From Endomychus coccineus (taxonomy: Eukaryota > Arthropoda > Insecta > Coleoptera > Endomychidae), in assembly GCA_958510875.1 (NCBI GenBank), contig OY294067.1:201269982-201333981 (forward strand): a stretch of 64,000 nucleotides of DNA, given 5' to 3'. This document shows, piece by piece, positions 33,606 through 46,435 of the stretch (position 1 is the stretch's first letter; the number at the start of each line of letters is the position of its first letter). The notes under the pieces were generated by a model, which did no database searches, was not told where the DNA came from, and saw only the letters and a program-made list of their open reading frames with translations. A program made the translations under genes and the position numbers.

Positions 33606-36600
33606 TTAATAATTATACTTGTATATTTGATCAATATTAAATATTCCCCTTATCTTTCCGTTTTCAGGATTCATTACTTCATAACTATTTTCAGCATTTT
33701 CATTCATGACTACATACGGACCTTCAAAAGCAAAACATAATTTTCCACATATATTCTTTTTATTATTAGTTACTCTCATTGCTCTTACTATTACTAATTC
33801 ACCTATTTCAAATTTAATTAACCTTCCTCTTTTTCTCATTTCCCTATTCATATATTTTCTTGCATTTCTTTCTAATCTATTACTGATATCTTTCAAAATT
33901 TCATTTCGCTCTACTGAATTTTCATCTAACCATTTTCTATCTGGTTCTTCGCCTTTCATTATTAATACAGGTGTTTTCTCTGTTGTAGTATTTGGACAAT
34001 GATTTAAACATTTTTCTACTCTGGATATTGATTCATCCCATTGATGATGTTTACCCTCACAAGATATTCTCAGATATTTTATTACTTCCTGTATATAACG
34101 TTCTGATGGATTGGATTGAGGATGTCTGATGCTTGTTAATTGATGAAAAATTAAATTCCTTTTGCAAAAATACTTGAAACGTATGTTTTTGAAATATGTT
34201 GCGTTATCTGTAATTAACTTTCTTGGCCTACCAATTTCTTCAAAATAGTTTTCTAACTTATGCATTACTTCTCTACATTTTGTCGTTTTGCAAGCATATA
34301 ATTTTATATATTTAGAAAATAAATCTACTACAACCAAAATATGTCTATTTCCTTTTTCTGTTACTATTAACTCACTTAAAAAATCTATTGCTACTATTTC
34401 TAAACATTCCTTTACTATAATACTCTTTGCTAAATTGTGGTTAATTATATTTTTAGGCTTTGCTCTTTGACATATGTCACATTTCTTTGTGATTTCTTTT
34501 GCAATTTGGTAATCTCCTTTACCTATATAATTTTCTCTGAATATGAGCCACATTTTCCTTGCTCCTATGTGATTGAATTCACTATGTAAATGATTTAAAA
34601 TTTTTAAAGTTAGGTCTTGATTTATTCTGTATAATTCTTTCCTACCTATATCTTGTAAATAAACTCCCTCTTTGATTTTACATTTCTTTTTATCCTTCTC
34701 TGATAAAGTACTTTGATTGTTTTTAATGCTCTCTAATGAAAATAAACCCCTTACTTCTAATAAAATATTTGCTCCTACTTTATATTTCCTTTTATCAATT
34801 TTTAAATTCCCCTCTTCTCTTGTTAAAGTATCAGCTATTATATTTAATTTTCCTGGAATATGTTTTATTTCAAAATCATATTCCTGCAATAACAAAATCC
34901 ATCTTTGAATCCTACTGTTTACAAACTTGTTTTTAAATATACTTGTTAATGCACTATGATCAGTTTCTACCCTTACTTTATTCCCTAACAAATAAAATCT
35001 TAATTTCTTTACACAAAAAACTATACTTGCTAATTCTAATTCAGTAACGCTGTAATTTTTTTCATGAACTTTTGTCATTCTTGACACAAAACTTATGGGC
35101 ACTTCTTCATTATTTTGTTTTTGTAATAAAACACCACTGAATCTTTGTTTAGAAGCATCTGTTCTTAATATGAAAGGTTTGTCATATTGTGCATGATAGA
35201 CTTTTAATTTTTTTAATGAAAATATCTTTTAAATTTTGGAAAGCTTCGTGTCTTTCATTATCCCATTTCCATTTTACCCCTTTCTTAAGTAATTCTACTA
35301 ATGGAATCTCCTTCTGACTTAAATCAGGAATGAGCCTTTTGAAATAATTTATTAGACCTAAGAATCCCCTCAAAGTTTTAAGATTGGTGGGTCTTTTGAA
35401 ATTTTTTATTACATCTAATCTATCTTCATCCATTTCTAAACCTTCCCTCGTTAATTTATAACCCAAAAATTTAATTTCTGTTTTATAGAATTCACATTTC
35501 TCAATATTTATTTTTAAACCTGCTATATCTAATTCGTTCAAAACTAATTTTATGTGATCTTTATGTTCTTCTACTGTTCTAGAAAATATTAATATGTCAT
35601 CGATATAATGAACTACAAAAATTTCAAATTTATTTAATATTTGATTCATACTTCTAACTAACGCACTGCATGCACTTTGAATACCAAAAGGCGTAACTTT
35701 AAAACGATACACTTCTCCATCTATCATAAAACCAGTGTAATCTCTACAACTTTCATGTAAAGGAATCAACCAGAAACTATGTCTTAAATCAACTTTACTA
35801 AAAATTTGTGCCTTTATTATTCTACCAAAAATTGACTCTATATTTTTAGGAGCTTCATATTGTGGTACTGACAATCTATTCAATGTTCGAGCATCTAAAC
35901 ATAACCTAATATCACCATTTGACTTTTTTGCTATAACAATAGGGTTTATATATTTTGTTTTACTTCTTTCTATTATGTCTTGTTCTAGCATTTCACCGAT
36001 TTTTTTCCTAACATCTTCTATGTACTTGTATGGGATTGGATAGTTCTTGGATTTAAAATTTTCAATTTCTTTGACTTGGAATTTATGAATATAATTACTA
36101 GCTATACGAGTTTCATCAATTATTAAACCTTCATGTTGTGAAATTATTTCTGATATTATTCCCCTATATTTCTCGGATATCTTCATCTGCGAGATTATTT
36201 CATTTAAATTTCTGCTTGAGTCTTTTCTTTCGACCGCATTTATTATATTGCAACCTTCATTTGGTCTGTCAATATTTTCATTTTCCCCTTTCCCTATCTT
36301 TATAATTTCATCTAACAACTTTATTTCCTTTTCCTCGTAATCTATAATAATTCCATGCTTTTCTAATTCATCAGTTCCCATAACAATATCCAATTTCATA
36401 TTCGGCACTACAAATAATTGCATCTCTAGACTTGACTTCCCTATTATAATATGCTCAGTAATCATTTTTGATACTTCAGTAATTTTCTTTCCACTAATAT
36501 TTACTAATTCTACTTTTGGTATTTTCAATTGATTTGTTAATTTTATTTCAGACAATAGCTCTTCCCTTATTAATGATAGTTCTGATCCTGTATCACACAT

Positions 36601-36736
36601 AATTTCTACTTCTTTCCCTTTTAAAAAACCTTTTAATTTAATTAAACCTATACTTTCATTTTCTTCCCTTTGCTGTTCGTAGTCAATGTATTCCCTCTGA
36701 TGTTCATATAATACATTAACGTGGTATTCGTGCTTT
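33606..36736 (-). pseudogene. Ty3/Gypsy pol (PR-RT-RH-IN), one frameshift
   Basis: The frame opens in -1 relative to gag at the gag stop. It contains an aspartic protease (MCDTGSELSLI at about 36,600), RT (SKVDLRHSFWLIPL, KVTPFGIQSACSALV, VVHYIDDILIFSR) and the start of RNase H. A one-base indel in an A run near 35,212 closes the frame at 35,182. The other frame then continues with the RNase H middle (RTDASKQRFSG, VTELELASIV, VETDHSALT) and the integrase: HHCC (HLHSEFNHIGARKM, KKCDICQRAK), then D (AIDFLSEL), D (ITDNATYF) and E in PSERYIQE. It ends in a GPY/F-like tail. Confidence 0.9.
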
Positions 36737-36745
36737 CTTAAAAAT
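36728..36745 (-). promoter_or_regulatory. Possible -1 frameshift site at the gag stop
   Basis: The gag stop reads GAT TTT TAA. A run of five T directly before AA allows the last Phe codon to slip back one base, turning the stop into TTA and entering the pol frame (FLRKHEY). The overlap is minimal. It is not a standard X XXY YYZ heptamer, so the mechanism is inferred. Confidence 0.4.
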
Positions 36746-38129
36746 CCTGATTTTGTTGATTATTTTGACTTGAAGAGTCTTCCCTTTCCATATTACTTTC
36801 TATCCTACTACAGTTTACTTCCCTTTGATTATTTTCATTTCTACTATTATTTCTATTATTATTATTATTTTGACTTCTATAATCCCTATATCTATTTCTA
36901 TTTTGATTAGCATTATTTCCATTATATCTATTTTCCCTATTATAATAATTTTGGTTTCTATTATCTCTATTTCTAAAATTGTTTTGATAATTATTATTTT
37001 GGAATCTATTATTATAATTTTGATTTCCCCTGTAATTGTTCCTGTTATCATTATGTCCATTTTGTTGCCTAGTTCCTATGTTATTCTTATTATCAATTCT
37101 ATTTAAGTATGATAGTAGTTGATTCATGTTTTTAATATTTGCAATGGCTATTGCCTCAGATATTTGACTTCGATACTGTCTTGAAATGTATAAAACTATC
37201 TCTTCCTCTCTCATCTTAGGTTCTAAATATTGTGCTTCATTATATAGGCTAAGTGCATAAGCACTCATGCTTTTTCTAGTCCCTTCTATATACTTCCTAA
37301 AATATAACCTTTCTCGACATTTCGACTGCTCATTTTCACCCCAAAAATTATTTAAAAACTCATCTATAAACTCATCTAAACTATTTAATTCCCTTTCTTT
37401 GCAATTGAACCACAACGAAGGTTCATCAACCAATCGTTCTCTTATTAATTTTTTCATTCTCTCTATATTCCTTTCATACTGTATTTCATTTTTCAAATCT
37501 TTAACAAAAATGCATGGATGTAATAATTTTATGTTTCCATTAAATTTTATTGTATTCTCATGACCTACATTTCTGTATTCTATATTCATTCTCTCTTCGG
37601 ATCTATTCTCAATTCTTTTTATTCTTTCATCTTGTTCATTTATCATTTTTTCCTGATTTTCTTTCATACTTTGTACATTCACGTTCACATTCTCTTCAAT
37701 ATTCTTCCCCATATCATTCATTCTATTTTCCATAATATCTATTTCTTTCTCTACATTATTAAACTTTCTATTTACAAAGCTATTATATTCTTCTAATTTA
37801 TTATCTATACTTTCTTCAACATGTTGTCTTATTTCCTTTTTTTCAGTTTCAACTATTCTCATAATTTCCTCAGTTCTTTTATCAAATTTATCATTCACTC
37901 TCTTAATTTCATCTCTTATATCACTCATACCTTGTTCAATTCTAGCATTAGTTTCATTCTTACATTGTTCAATTTTTTTATTTGTTTCATTAGCTTTTAA
38001 ATTTAAACTTTCAAGCAATATCATTATTTGTGATTGACTATCTATTATTGGTGGTCTTTCTGCACTAATCATTTCACCCTCTTGATCAAATCCTATCAAT
38101 TCTGGAGTCCTCTGTCTATCTCCTTCCAT
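36738..38129 (-). CDS. Ty3/Gypsy Gag, 463 aa
   Basis: Structural protein of the retrotransposon particle. Residues ~35-165 are a long charged coiled coil (repeated EERI/NEQ patterns). A capsid-like region (about 210-345) includes PSLWFNCKE and NNFWGENEQSKCRERLYFRKY. The C-terminus (about 350-450) is a long Asn/Arg/Tyr-rich tail (NYRGNQNYNNRFQNNN) instead of a CCHC zinc knuckle, so RNA binding is presumably through this basic tail. The frame is intact. It ends TTTTTAA, in -1 register with pol, which suggests frameshift expression. Confidence 0.88.
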   Translation of the reverse strand: MEGDRQRTPELIGFDQEGEMISAERPPIIDSQSQIMILLESLNLKANETNKKIEQCKNETNARIEQGMSDIRDEIKRVNDKFDKRTEEIMRIVETEKKEIRQHVEESIDNKLEEYNSFVNRKFNNVEKEIDIMENRMNDMGKNIEENVNVNVQSMKENQEKMINEQDERIKRIENRSEERMNIEYRNVGHENTIKFNGNIKLLHPCIFVKDLKNEIQYERNIERMKKLIRERLVDEPSLWFNCKERELNSLDEFIDEFLNNFWGENEQSKCRERLYFRKYIEGTRKSMSAYALSLYNEAQYLEPKMREEEIVLYISRQYRSQISEAIAIANIKNMNQLLSYLNRIDNKNNIGTRQQNGHNDNRNNYRGNQNYNNRFQNNNYQNNFRNRDNRNQNYYNRENRYNGNNANQNRNRYRDYRSQNNNNNRNNSRNENNQREVNCSRIESNMEREDSSSQNNQQNQDF

Positions 38130-38194
38130 TTTTACTTTCTTATTAATTAATCTAGTTCTTTAAATTATTTTGATTCGCGGTTCTATTCCTTTTT

Positions 38195-38272
38195 TCAAAT
38201 GGCCTCACGTTTGAGCGACAATTATTACTAAAAACTCTTATGAGTTTATTTTGCCCCACGTTGTGGTGACAA
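38195..38272 (-). promoter_or_regulatory. Primer-binding-site region, duplicated
   Basis: Directly inside the 5' LTR, the minus strand shows TGTCACCACAACGTGGGGC (38,252-38,270). 51 bases further in is TGTCGCTCAAACGTGAGGC, each preceded by the same AGTAATAAT. Both resemble the CAACGTGGGGC primer sites of many Gypsy elements, but neither starts with the TGG expected for a perfect tRNA 3' end. Confidence 0.45.
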
Positions 38273-39840
38273 TTATTACTAAAAAACTTCTTTTTTAGTT
38301 TCTTTTAATTTATTGATTATGAATTATTATTAATGCTTCCGGCTAGCTTTTTATTTTGTTTATTTTGAATAATAATGATCCTTCTCTTTTTATATTATTT
38401 TATGGAATTAAACACAATATTCTTTGAATGTTAAAAAATTTCTATATTTAAATCTCTATGACTCTAATTATCTCAGGGTTTCAAATTTACAATTTAGTTT
38501 TATGTTCTAAGCATAGAACTAGCTTTAACCTCAAAACTATTCAATATTAATAGTTGTTTACAAAATTACAAACGACAATCTTTCTTTCAGATTTACAAAT
38601 AACACTACAATGGAGATATAATAATAAACAAACTTACTTTTAGTTTATATCCAAAAGTGTGTTTAACTATGTTGGCAATTTTCAATTTAATTCTTTTATA
38701 ATTTCGTTGATGATTCACTTTTACACAATACTATGCTTTTTCACAATAATCACAGGTAACTAATTTGGATTACTTCTTCTTGAGAATCAGGAACTGTTGA
38801 TAATACTTTGTTTTATCCTTTTAGATAAAACATGAAACTTTTCGATGCTTTATTGAAATTATTGATGATTGGCAATCGTTGGAGACTTCTTCTTAATTGA
38901 AGGTTATTACAGCCTTTTTACTGGATTCAGATACATGGAATAATCGTTGACTTTTAATAAAACTTATTAACTTTGGTTTCTTTGAACCTATCGAAGTTTG
39001 GAACACTTTCGTTCAATTGGAGGTTATTATAGGTTATAAAATTTTGGTAAGTTGCAGTAGTACTTTCAGTCTACAGATGTAATGGCAAACTCTCCTTATT
39101 TACTTTCAGATTCGTTTTTATAGGCCTCCAAAACCGACGCTACTAGATGTCATAATCAACCTATGAGAAGCTTTCTTTTCAAATCAAGGATGCCAAGTTA
39201 ATTGTTGTGAAACTGACACAAGTCTTCATTGTTACCAGATTGACATTAGAAATTCCTATTGACCAATCAGAATTTAGTATACTTTACTTTTTGAATTATT
39301 TGAGATTTTCAACTTATTTTAATTGTTAGCGATTCCTTCTTTTTAAATTAATATTGCCCACATTTTTCCCCACACTTTGGTATAATTTAACCTATGATTG
39401 GGTTATTATTAATATGATTATTCCCATATTTATGGTTTTCTTGACAGTTACTTATTCTTAAATCTAATACATATCATATTATATCAATAACATTCTTTTA
39501 ACATTACATAACTCAAATTTACTAATCCTAACTTACATCTATAACATTATTCAATGTTTTGTACTATCTCATGATAGTTTTGTAATCATTTTACTTATGA
39601 TTTATGATTTCGTTACACTGAACGTTTCTTCACTTTCACTGAAGTTCTTGTTTATCACTTCTTATTCTATTACATCGTTGTTTATTATGTTTTACATTGT
39701 TAATATTAATATCCTAACTATTATTTAGCTTTTATTATTGTTTTTAATTCCATAAAATATTTTTTATTTGATCTTTTCGGATTTTCATAGTTCGGTAAGT
39801 TATTATTTTTAAATTTTTATTGTCTATGAAATGAAATCAT

Positions 39841-39844
<4 letters not shown>
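38272..39844 (-). repeat. 5' LTR of Ty3/Gypsy element
   Basis: Same TGTTATGATTTC start (at 39,844 on the minus strand) as the 3' LTR and the same sequence for ~1.5 kb. The LTR is long for the element's size. It abuts (TA)n at 39,846. Confidence 0.88.

Positions 39845-39845
<1 letters not shown>

Positions 39846-39886
<41 letters not shown>
39846..39886. repeat. (TA)n microsatellite
   Basis: Short TA tract between the Ty3/Gypsy LTR and a PLE1 pLTR. Confidence 0.95.
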
Positions 39887-41955
<2,069 letters not shown>

Positions 41956-41996
<41 letters not shown>

Positions 41997-42025
41997 TATA
42001 TATACTTTCTTGGTATATTGGTTCT
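41956..42025. repeat. (TA)n and a PLE1 pLTR tip
   Basis: A TA tract followed by the last 22 bases of a PLE1 pLTR (TTTCTTGGTATATTGGTTCT), which meets the satellite at 42,026. Confidence 0.85.
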
Positions 42026-43880
42026 TAAAAATTTAATTTGTTGTGTTTATTTTTTTCCGTTTTTTCGGGTGCTCCGCTAACTTCATATGAACTCAGCGAA
42101 GCACCATCGAAGAAAATGGCTTCCAACATCAAAAATCGAAATTTGACTTCTGCCATAATTTGCCGCTAATTTGCCGCTAATTAGTTGTGGAAAAATTTAA
42201 TTTGTTCTGTTTATTTTTTTTCGTTTTTTGGGGTGCTCTGCTAACTTCATATGAACTCAGCGAAGCACCATCGAAGAAAACGGCTTTCAACATCATAAAT
42301 CGAAATTTGACTTGTGCCATAATTTGCCGCTAATTAGTTGTGGAAAAATTTAATTTGTTGTGTTTATTTTTTTTTCGTTTTCGAATTAATTATATGTAAT
42401 ATTTCCTGATGTATGAAGTTAGCGAAGCACACACAAAAAACAAGACATGGCAAAATCAATTTTTGCAAGACTGGTTGGCAACTAATCAGTGGTAGAATAA
42501 GCTTTCGTCGAATCAAATTTAAGATGTCTTTAGCAGTATGCATCAAGGGTGCAATCAGCAACTAATCATTGGTAAAATATGCTTTCGTCGAATCCAATTT
42601 ATGATGTCTTTAGCCGTTTGCATCTAGGGTGCTTCATAATCTTTAAGCGACATTAGCGAAGCACCCAAAAAAACAAAAAACAAAAAAACACGGCAAAATT
42701 AATTTTTTCACAACTAATTAGAGGCAAATTATAAGCTAGGTCAAGTTTCGATTCATGATGTTGAAAGCCGTTTCCTTCAAGGGCCCTTCCCTAAGTTCAT
42801 ATGAAGTTAGCGAAGCACCGAAAAAAACAAGAACAAAAAATATGCACGGGAAAATTAAACTTTTCACAACAAATTAACGGCAAATTATGGCCCCAGTTAA
42901 TATTTGATTTATGTTGTTGAAAGCAGTTTTCTTCGATGGTGCTTCGCTGAGTTTATATAAAGTTAGCGGAGCACCCCAAAAAACGAAAAAAAATAAACAC
43001 AACAAATTAAATTTTTCCACAACTAATTAGTGGCAAATTATGTCAAATTTCGATTCATGATGTTGAAAGCCGTTTTCTTCGAAGGTGATTCGCTGAGTTT
43101 ATATGAAGTTAGCGGAGCACCCCAAAAAACGAAAAAAAAATAGACACAACAAATTAAATTTTTCCACAACTAATTAGCGGCAAATTAGCCGCAAATTATG
43201 GCACAAGTCAAATCTCGATTTATGATGTTGAAAGCCGTTTTCTTCGATGGTGCTTCGCTGAGTTCATATGAAGTAAACGGAGCACCCCAAAAAACGAAAA
43301 AAATAAACAGAACAAATTAAATTTTTCCACAACTAATAAGCGGCACATTAGCGGCAAATTATGGCACAAGTCAAATTTCGATTCATGATGTTGAAATCCG
43401 TTTCCTTCGAGGGTGCTCCGCTGAGTTTATATGAAGTTAGCGGAGCACCTCAAAAAACGAAAAACAAAATAAACACAACAAATTAAATTTTTCCACAACT
43501 AATTAGCGGCAAATTAGCGGCAAATTATGGCACAAGTCAAATTTCGATTTATGATGTTGAAAGCCGTTTTCTTCGAGGGTGCTTTGCTAAGTTCATATGG
43601 AGTTAGCAAAGCACCCCAAAAAACAAAAAAACAAAAACACGGCAAAATTAATTTTTCCACAACTAATTAGCGGCAAATTAGCCGCAAATTATGGCACAAG
43701 TCAAGTTTTGATTTATGATGTTGAAAGCCGTTTTCTTCAAGGGTGCTTCGCAAAGTTCATATGAAGTTAGCGAAGCACCCCAAAAAACAAAAAAAAAACA
43801 CACAAAATTAATTTTTCCACAACTAATTAGCGGCAAATTAACGGCAAATTACTCACACAGTAGTTTTGATTTTGGCTTAG
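42026..43880. repeat. Satellite of ~145-170 bp with a hairpin in each monomer
   Basis: About eleven monomers. Each carries an AATTAAATTTTTCCACAACT segment, TTAGCGGCAAATTA units and a ~36-base near-palindrome centred on CATATG (arms GGTGCTTCGCT and AGCGAAGCACC). Hairpin centres fall near 42,088, 42,250, 42,800, 42,957, 43,103, 43,269, 43,430, 43,600 and 43,761; those near 42,415 and 42,648 are decayed. The first two or three monomers run opposite to the rest, with the switch around 42,400-42,650. No coding potential. Confidence 0.85.
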
Positions 43881-43904
43881 GGTGCTTCTCTAACTTCACG
43901 TTCA

Positions 43905-44310
43905 TGTCTGCAGCCGACTTGTGTTTTAAGATCCAATTAAAACTGCAGAAAACATTGGATCGGTTGTGTGTGAAAGAGTAATGTATGGCTAATTACAATT
44001 TGAAAAGGATTGGATTTGATTAAACACAATCCATTTCAAATTGGTATATTGGTTCGTACATATTCTGAAAATGAAATGAAAATTTTGTTTGACGTTTCGA
44101 CAATGTTTATTGTCTTTATCAAAATTGTGGAAGTGTTTTCATGTAATTTAGAGAAGAATGGATGATTCCGATTAATGAAATGCGTCTGCAGCCGACTTGT
44201 GTTTTAAGATCCAATTAAAACTGCAGAAAACTTCGGATCGGTTGTGCGTGAAAGAGTAATGTATGGCTGATTACAATTTAAAATGGATTGGATTTGATTA
44301 AATACAGACC
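43905..44310 (-). repeat. Old PLE1 pLTR fragments
   Basis: Two diverged pieces (43,905-44,038 and 44,040-44,310) share CTGCAGCCGACTTGTG and the GACGTTTCGACAATG hammerhead-like segment with PLE1, with many substitutions. Confidence 0.75.
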
Positions 44311-45989
44311 GCCCAACCTTGAGAGCTGATCCCCAAAAAAGGTTCAGATATTCTTTGCCTAATTGGCTACAATTTCGTGTAGGTACATTGAGAGATATAG
44401 GATCAGGTTTTCTGAATTATGGAGATAATTTAACATGAGATTACAAAGATGAATAAGCCTAAAACATTGAACCTAAGGCTGAATAAGAACCCACATTACT
44501 GAATGTCTAATTCAGGGTGCTTCACCACTGTGATCCCGTCAGATTTCCATATTTTTGTAAATATGAACCTGTGGAAGGATCATTTTTCTTAAGGGTTAAG
44601 GCTAATTGAAACACGTAGATTATACACACATCTTTACTAGTTTCGGGATTTAGATCCCTTCATCAGAAGATATTCACTCTATGTAACACATTTACAAACA
44701 CCAATTGACATAACATAATAGTACAGTTCAGCCACTAGATACTGTCACCTCTCATAGTTCGGTCTGAAAATTCAACAACTTTGGCAATATTAACACGCTG
44801 AAACCAGAAGTGTGTTATATAGTCGACACCTGATTGCACTGCGAGTAGCGTGATGTGTTGAACAATAACACATATACATATAGCAATAAAGAATTGAAAT
44901 TTCTATATTTCAGAATATAGCTTTGTGGGGATCAAATGGAAGGTGTTGCCGCGTAGACCGTGAATTTCAGTGAGAAAAATCCACTAATGCCTATATAAAT
45001 GAGAAAAAAATCAATTTTTAGCAACTAGGGCCTTATTTTGAACATTGAGATAGCATTTATACAACGATCGATTTCCCCGATTTTCCCCGATCAGGGAATG
45101 GAATGAATTTCTAGATTTTCAGTGATAAAAATCCGATATATATGACATATATGGTGAAAACGGCAATTTTGTTGCTTTTATAGTCTTTTGAATATCAAAT
45201 GGAAAGGGTAGAGTACAAAACCTATACATATCGGTATATAAGCTGTCAACTGTCATTTTATGAGCTGTTTCATTTCTAAACTGAAACGTCATCTATCCAT
45301 CATAGTCGTATCCATTATATGAGTTGTCAGGTGGTTAATCAATGACCTGTGAAATGATCAAAATAGAGTAGTGAAGAAATTTAAACTGGCGAAACTACGT
45401 ACGGAACTTAAAATGAGTGTAACTATCAAGTTGCACCAGAAGTATTGATTCCTAATGAATGCTCATTATTATTAATAAGAATATTGGAATTTGGGGAAAA
45501 CACTCCAGTGGTTTATATTCAGAGCTCTCCACTTATCAAAGTTCCTACTAAACGGTCGGCGATCATAGTTCATGTTGATGACGTCACTACCCGGTAGAAT
45601 GGAGTGCTGTAACATAAATCATTTCTTCGTTTCTAACAATAAAACATATCATTAATGCAAGCGCATTTCATTGTTAACTTCGTCTTTATTTTCGAAAAAA
45701 TAGAAAAACATTTTTTTTACATAAATATATTGACATTATCATTTGCTAATTCATGAGCTCCAATTCGTGAGAGATGACACGTTCTTTCAACCACTTGATG
45801 TGTACGTCAGAATTCAATTGTTCCAGATTTCAAATTGTTATTATTCGGTTTCAGTGAGAATATAACTCAGCAAGAATTTTGTGTTGTAGTGTGAATAGCT
45901 GGAAATTGAATGAATTTCTTACGAGACCAGACGTTTAGATATAAAATTTTAAGCAGACGAAAAATATGGTTTTAAGACAACCGAGTGAT
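44311..45989. other. Non-coding interval with one ribozyme
   Basis: No open frame I can support. Apart from the hammerhead at 44,630-44,671, it contains ACCAGAAGTGTGTTATATAG (44,812-44,831), which resembles CCGGAAGTGGGTTATATA at 61,442-61,459. Confidence 0.5.
44630..44671 (-). ncRNA. Hammerhead ribozyme, orphan locus
   Basis: On the minus strand: stem I AUCUU/AAGAU (five pairs), CUGAUGA, extra A, stem II GGGAU/AUCCC with CUAA loop, GAAA, self-complementary ACUAGU, and A before the cut. All core bases and all stem pairs are intact. No PLE protein sequence or recognised pLTR surrounds it, and stem II and III sequences differ from the PLE1-4 motifs, so it belongs to a different element. Confidence 0.85.
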
Positions 45990-46435
45990 TGAACTGTTGG
46001 TGAAGAAGAGAATGGCTATGTTGATGACGAATTTCATAATCCTGATCTCAATTTGGAACGAAATCTTGTATACAAGGCAATCTTCAACTTAAAATTGTTA
46101 TTCTTATGGCAACAAGAACGGCGAACATGCCAATCACAAATGTTGTTACTGAAGGAGAACAATTCTTGTATGATCGCCCGGATACTGAAGTGGATGTGTT
46201 AACAGTCGAACTATTGATCAGATTCGTGAAGAATTCAGGAAGCTTGAGCACGATAATGCATCGGCTCCAGAAGAGTTTTCAGAATGATACCCCCCATTAC
46301 TTGAAAGGATTCCTATCAGATGATGGGAGATACGATGATGAAATTTGTTTGCCATATAATTCAACTTTAGAGCATGCTCACACGATTTTGTTCGAACATT
46401 ATAGGTTTTCCTCTCATATAGTCAAAGTATAGAGA
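45990..46435 (+). pseudogene. Diverged relative of the GYV/NP/VYK gene, plus 108-codon ORF
   Basis: 45,998-46,080 reads GYVDDEFHNPDLNLERN then VYK, an ungapped relative of GYVRTQFYNPNLNFEWNPVYK in the genes at 49.6 and 58.2 kb. The downstream frame 46,106-46,432 (MATRTANMPITNVVTEGEQF) is open for 108 codons and acidic, with no family I recognise. The two parts are in different frames, so this is either a broken old copy or one exon of a spliced gene. Confidence 0.45.

Larger units (their letters stand above)
31955..39844 (-). mobile_element. Ty3/Gypsy LTR retrotransposon, near-complete
   Basis: 7.9 kb minus-strand element: 5' LTR 38,272-39,844, primer-site region, gag, pol (protease, RT, RNase H, integrase), purine tract and 3' LTR 31,955-33,517. 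TA-rich DNA flanks both ends, so the target duplication cannot be resolved. The LTR bodies keep a constant 6,327 bp offset and look identical, which indicates recent insertion. A one-base frameshift in pol prevents autonomous function. Confidence 0.92.
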
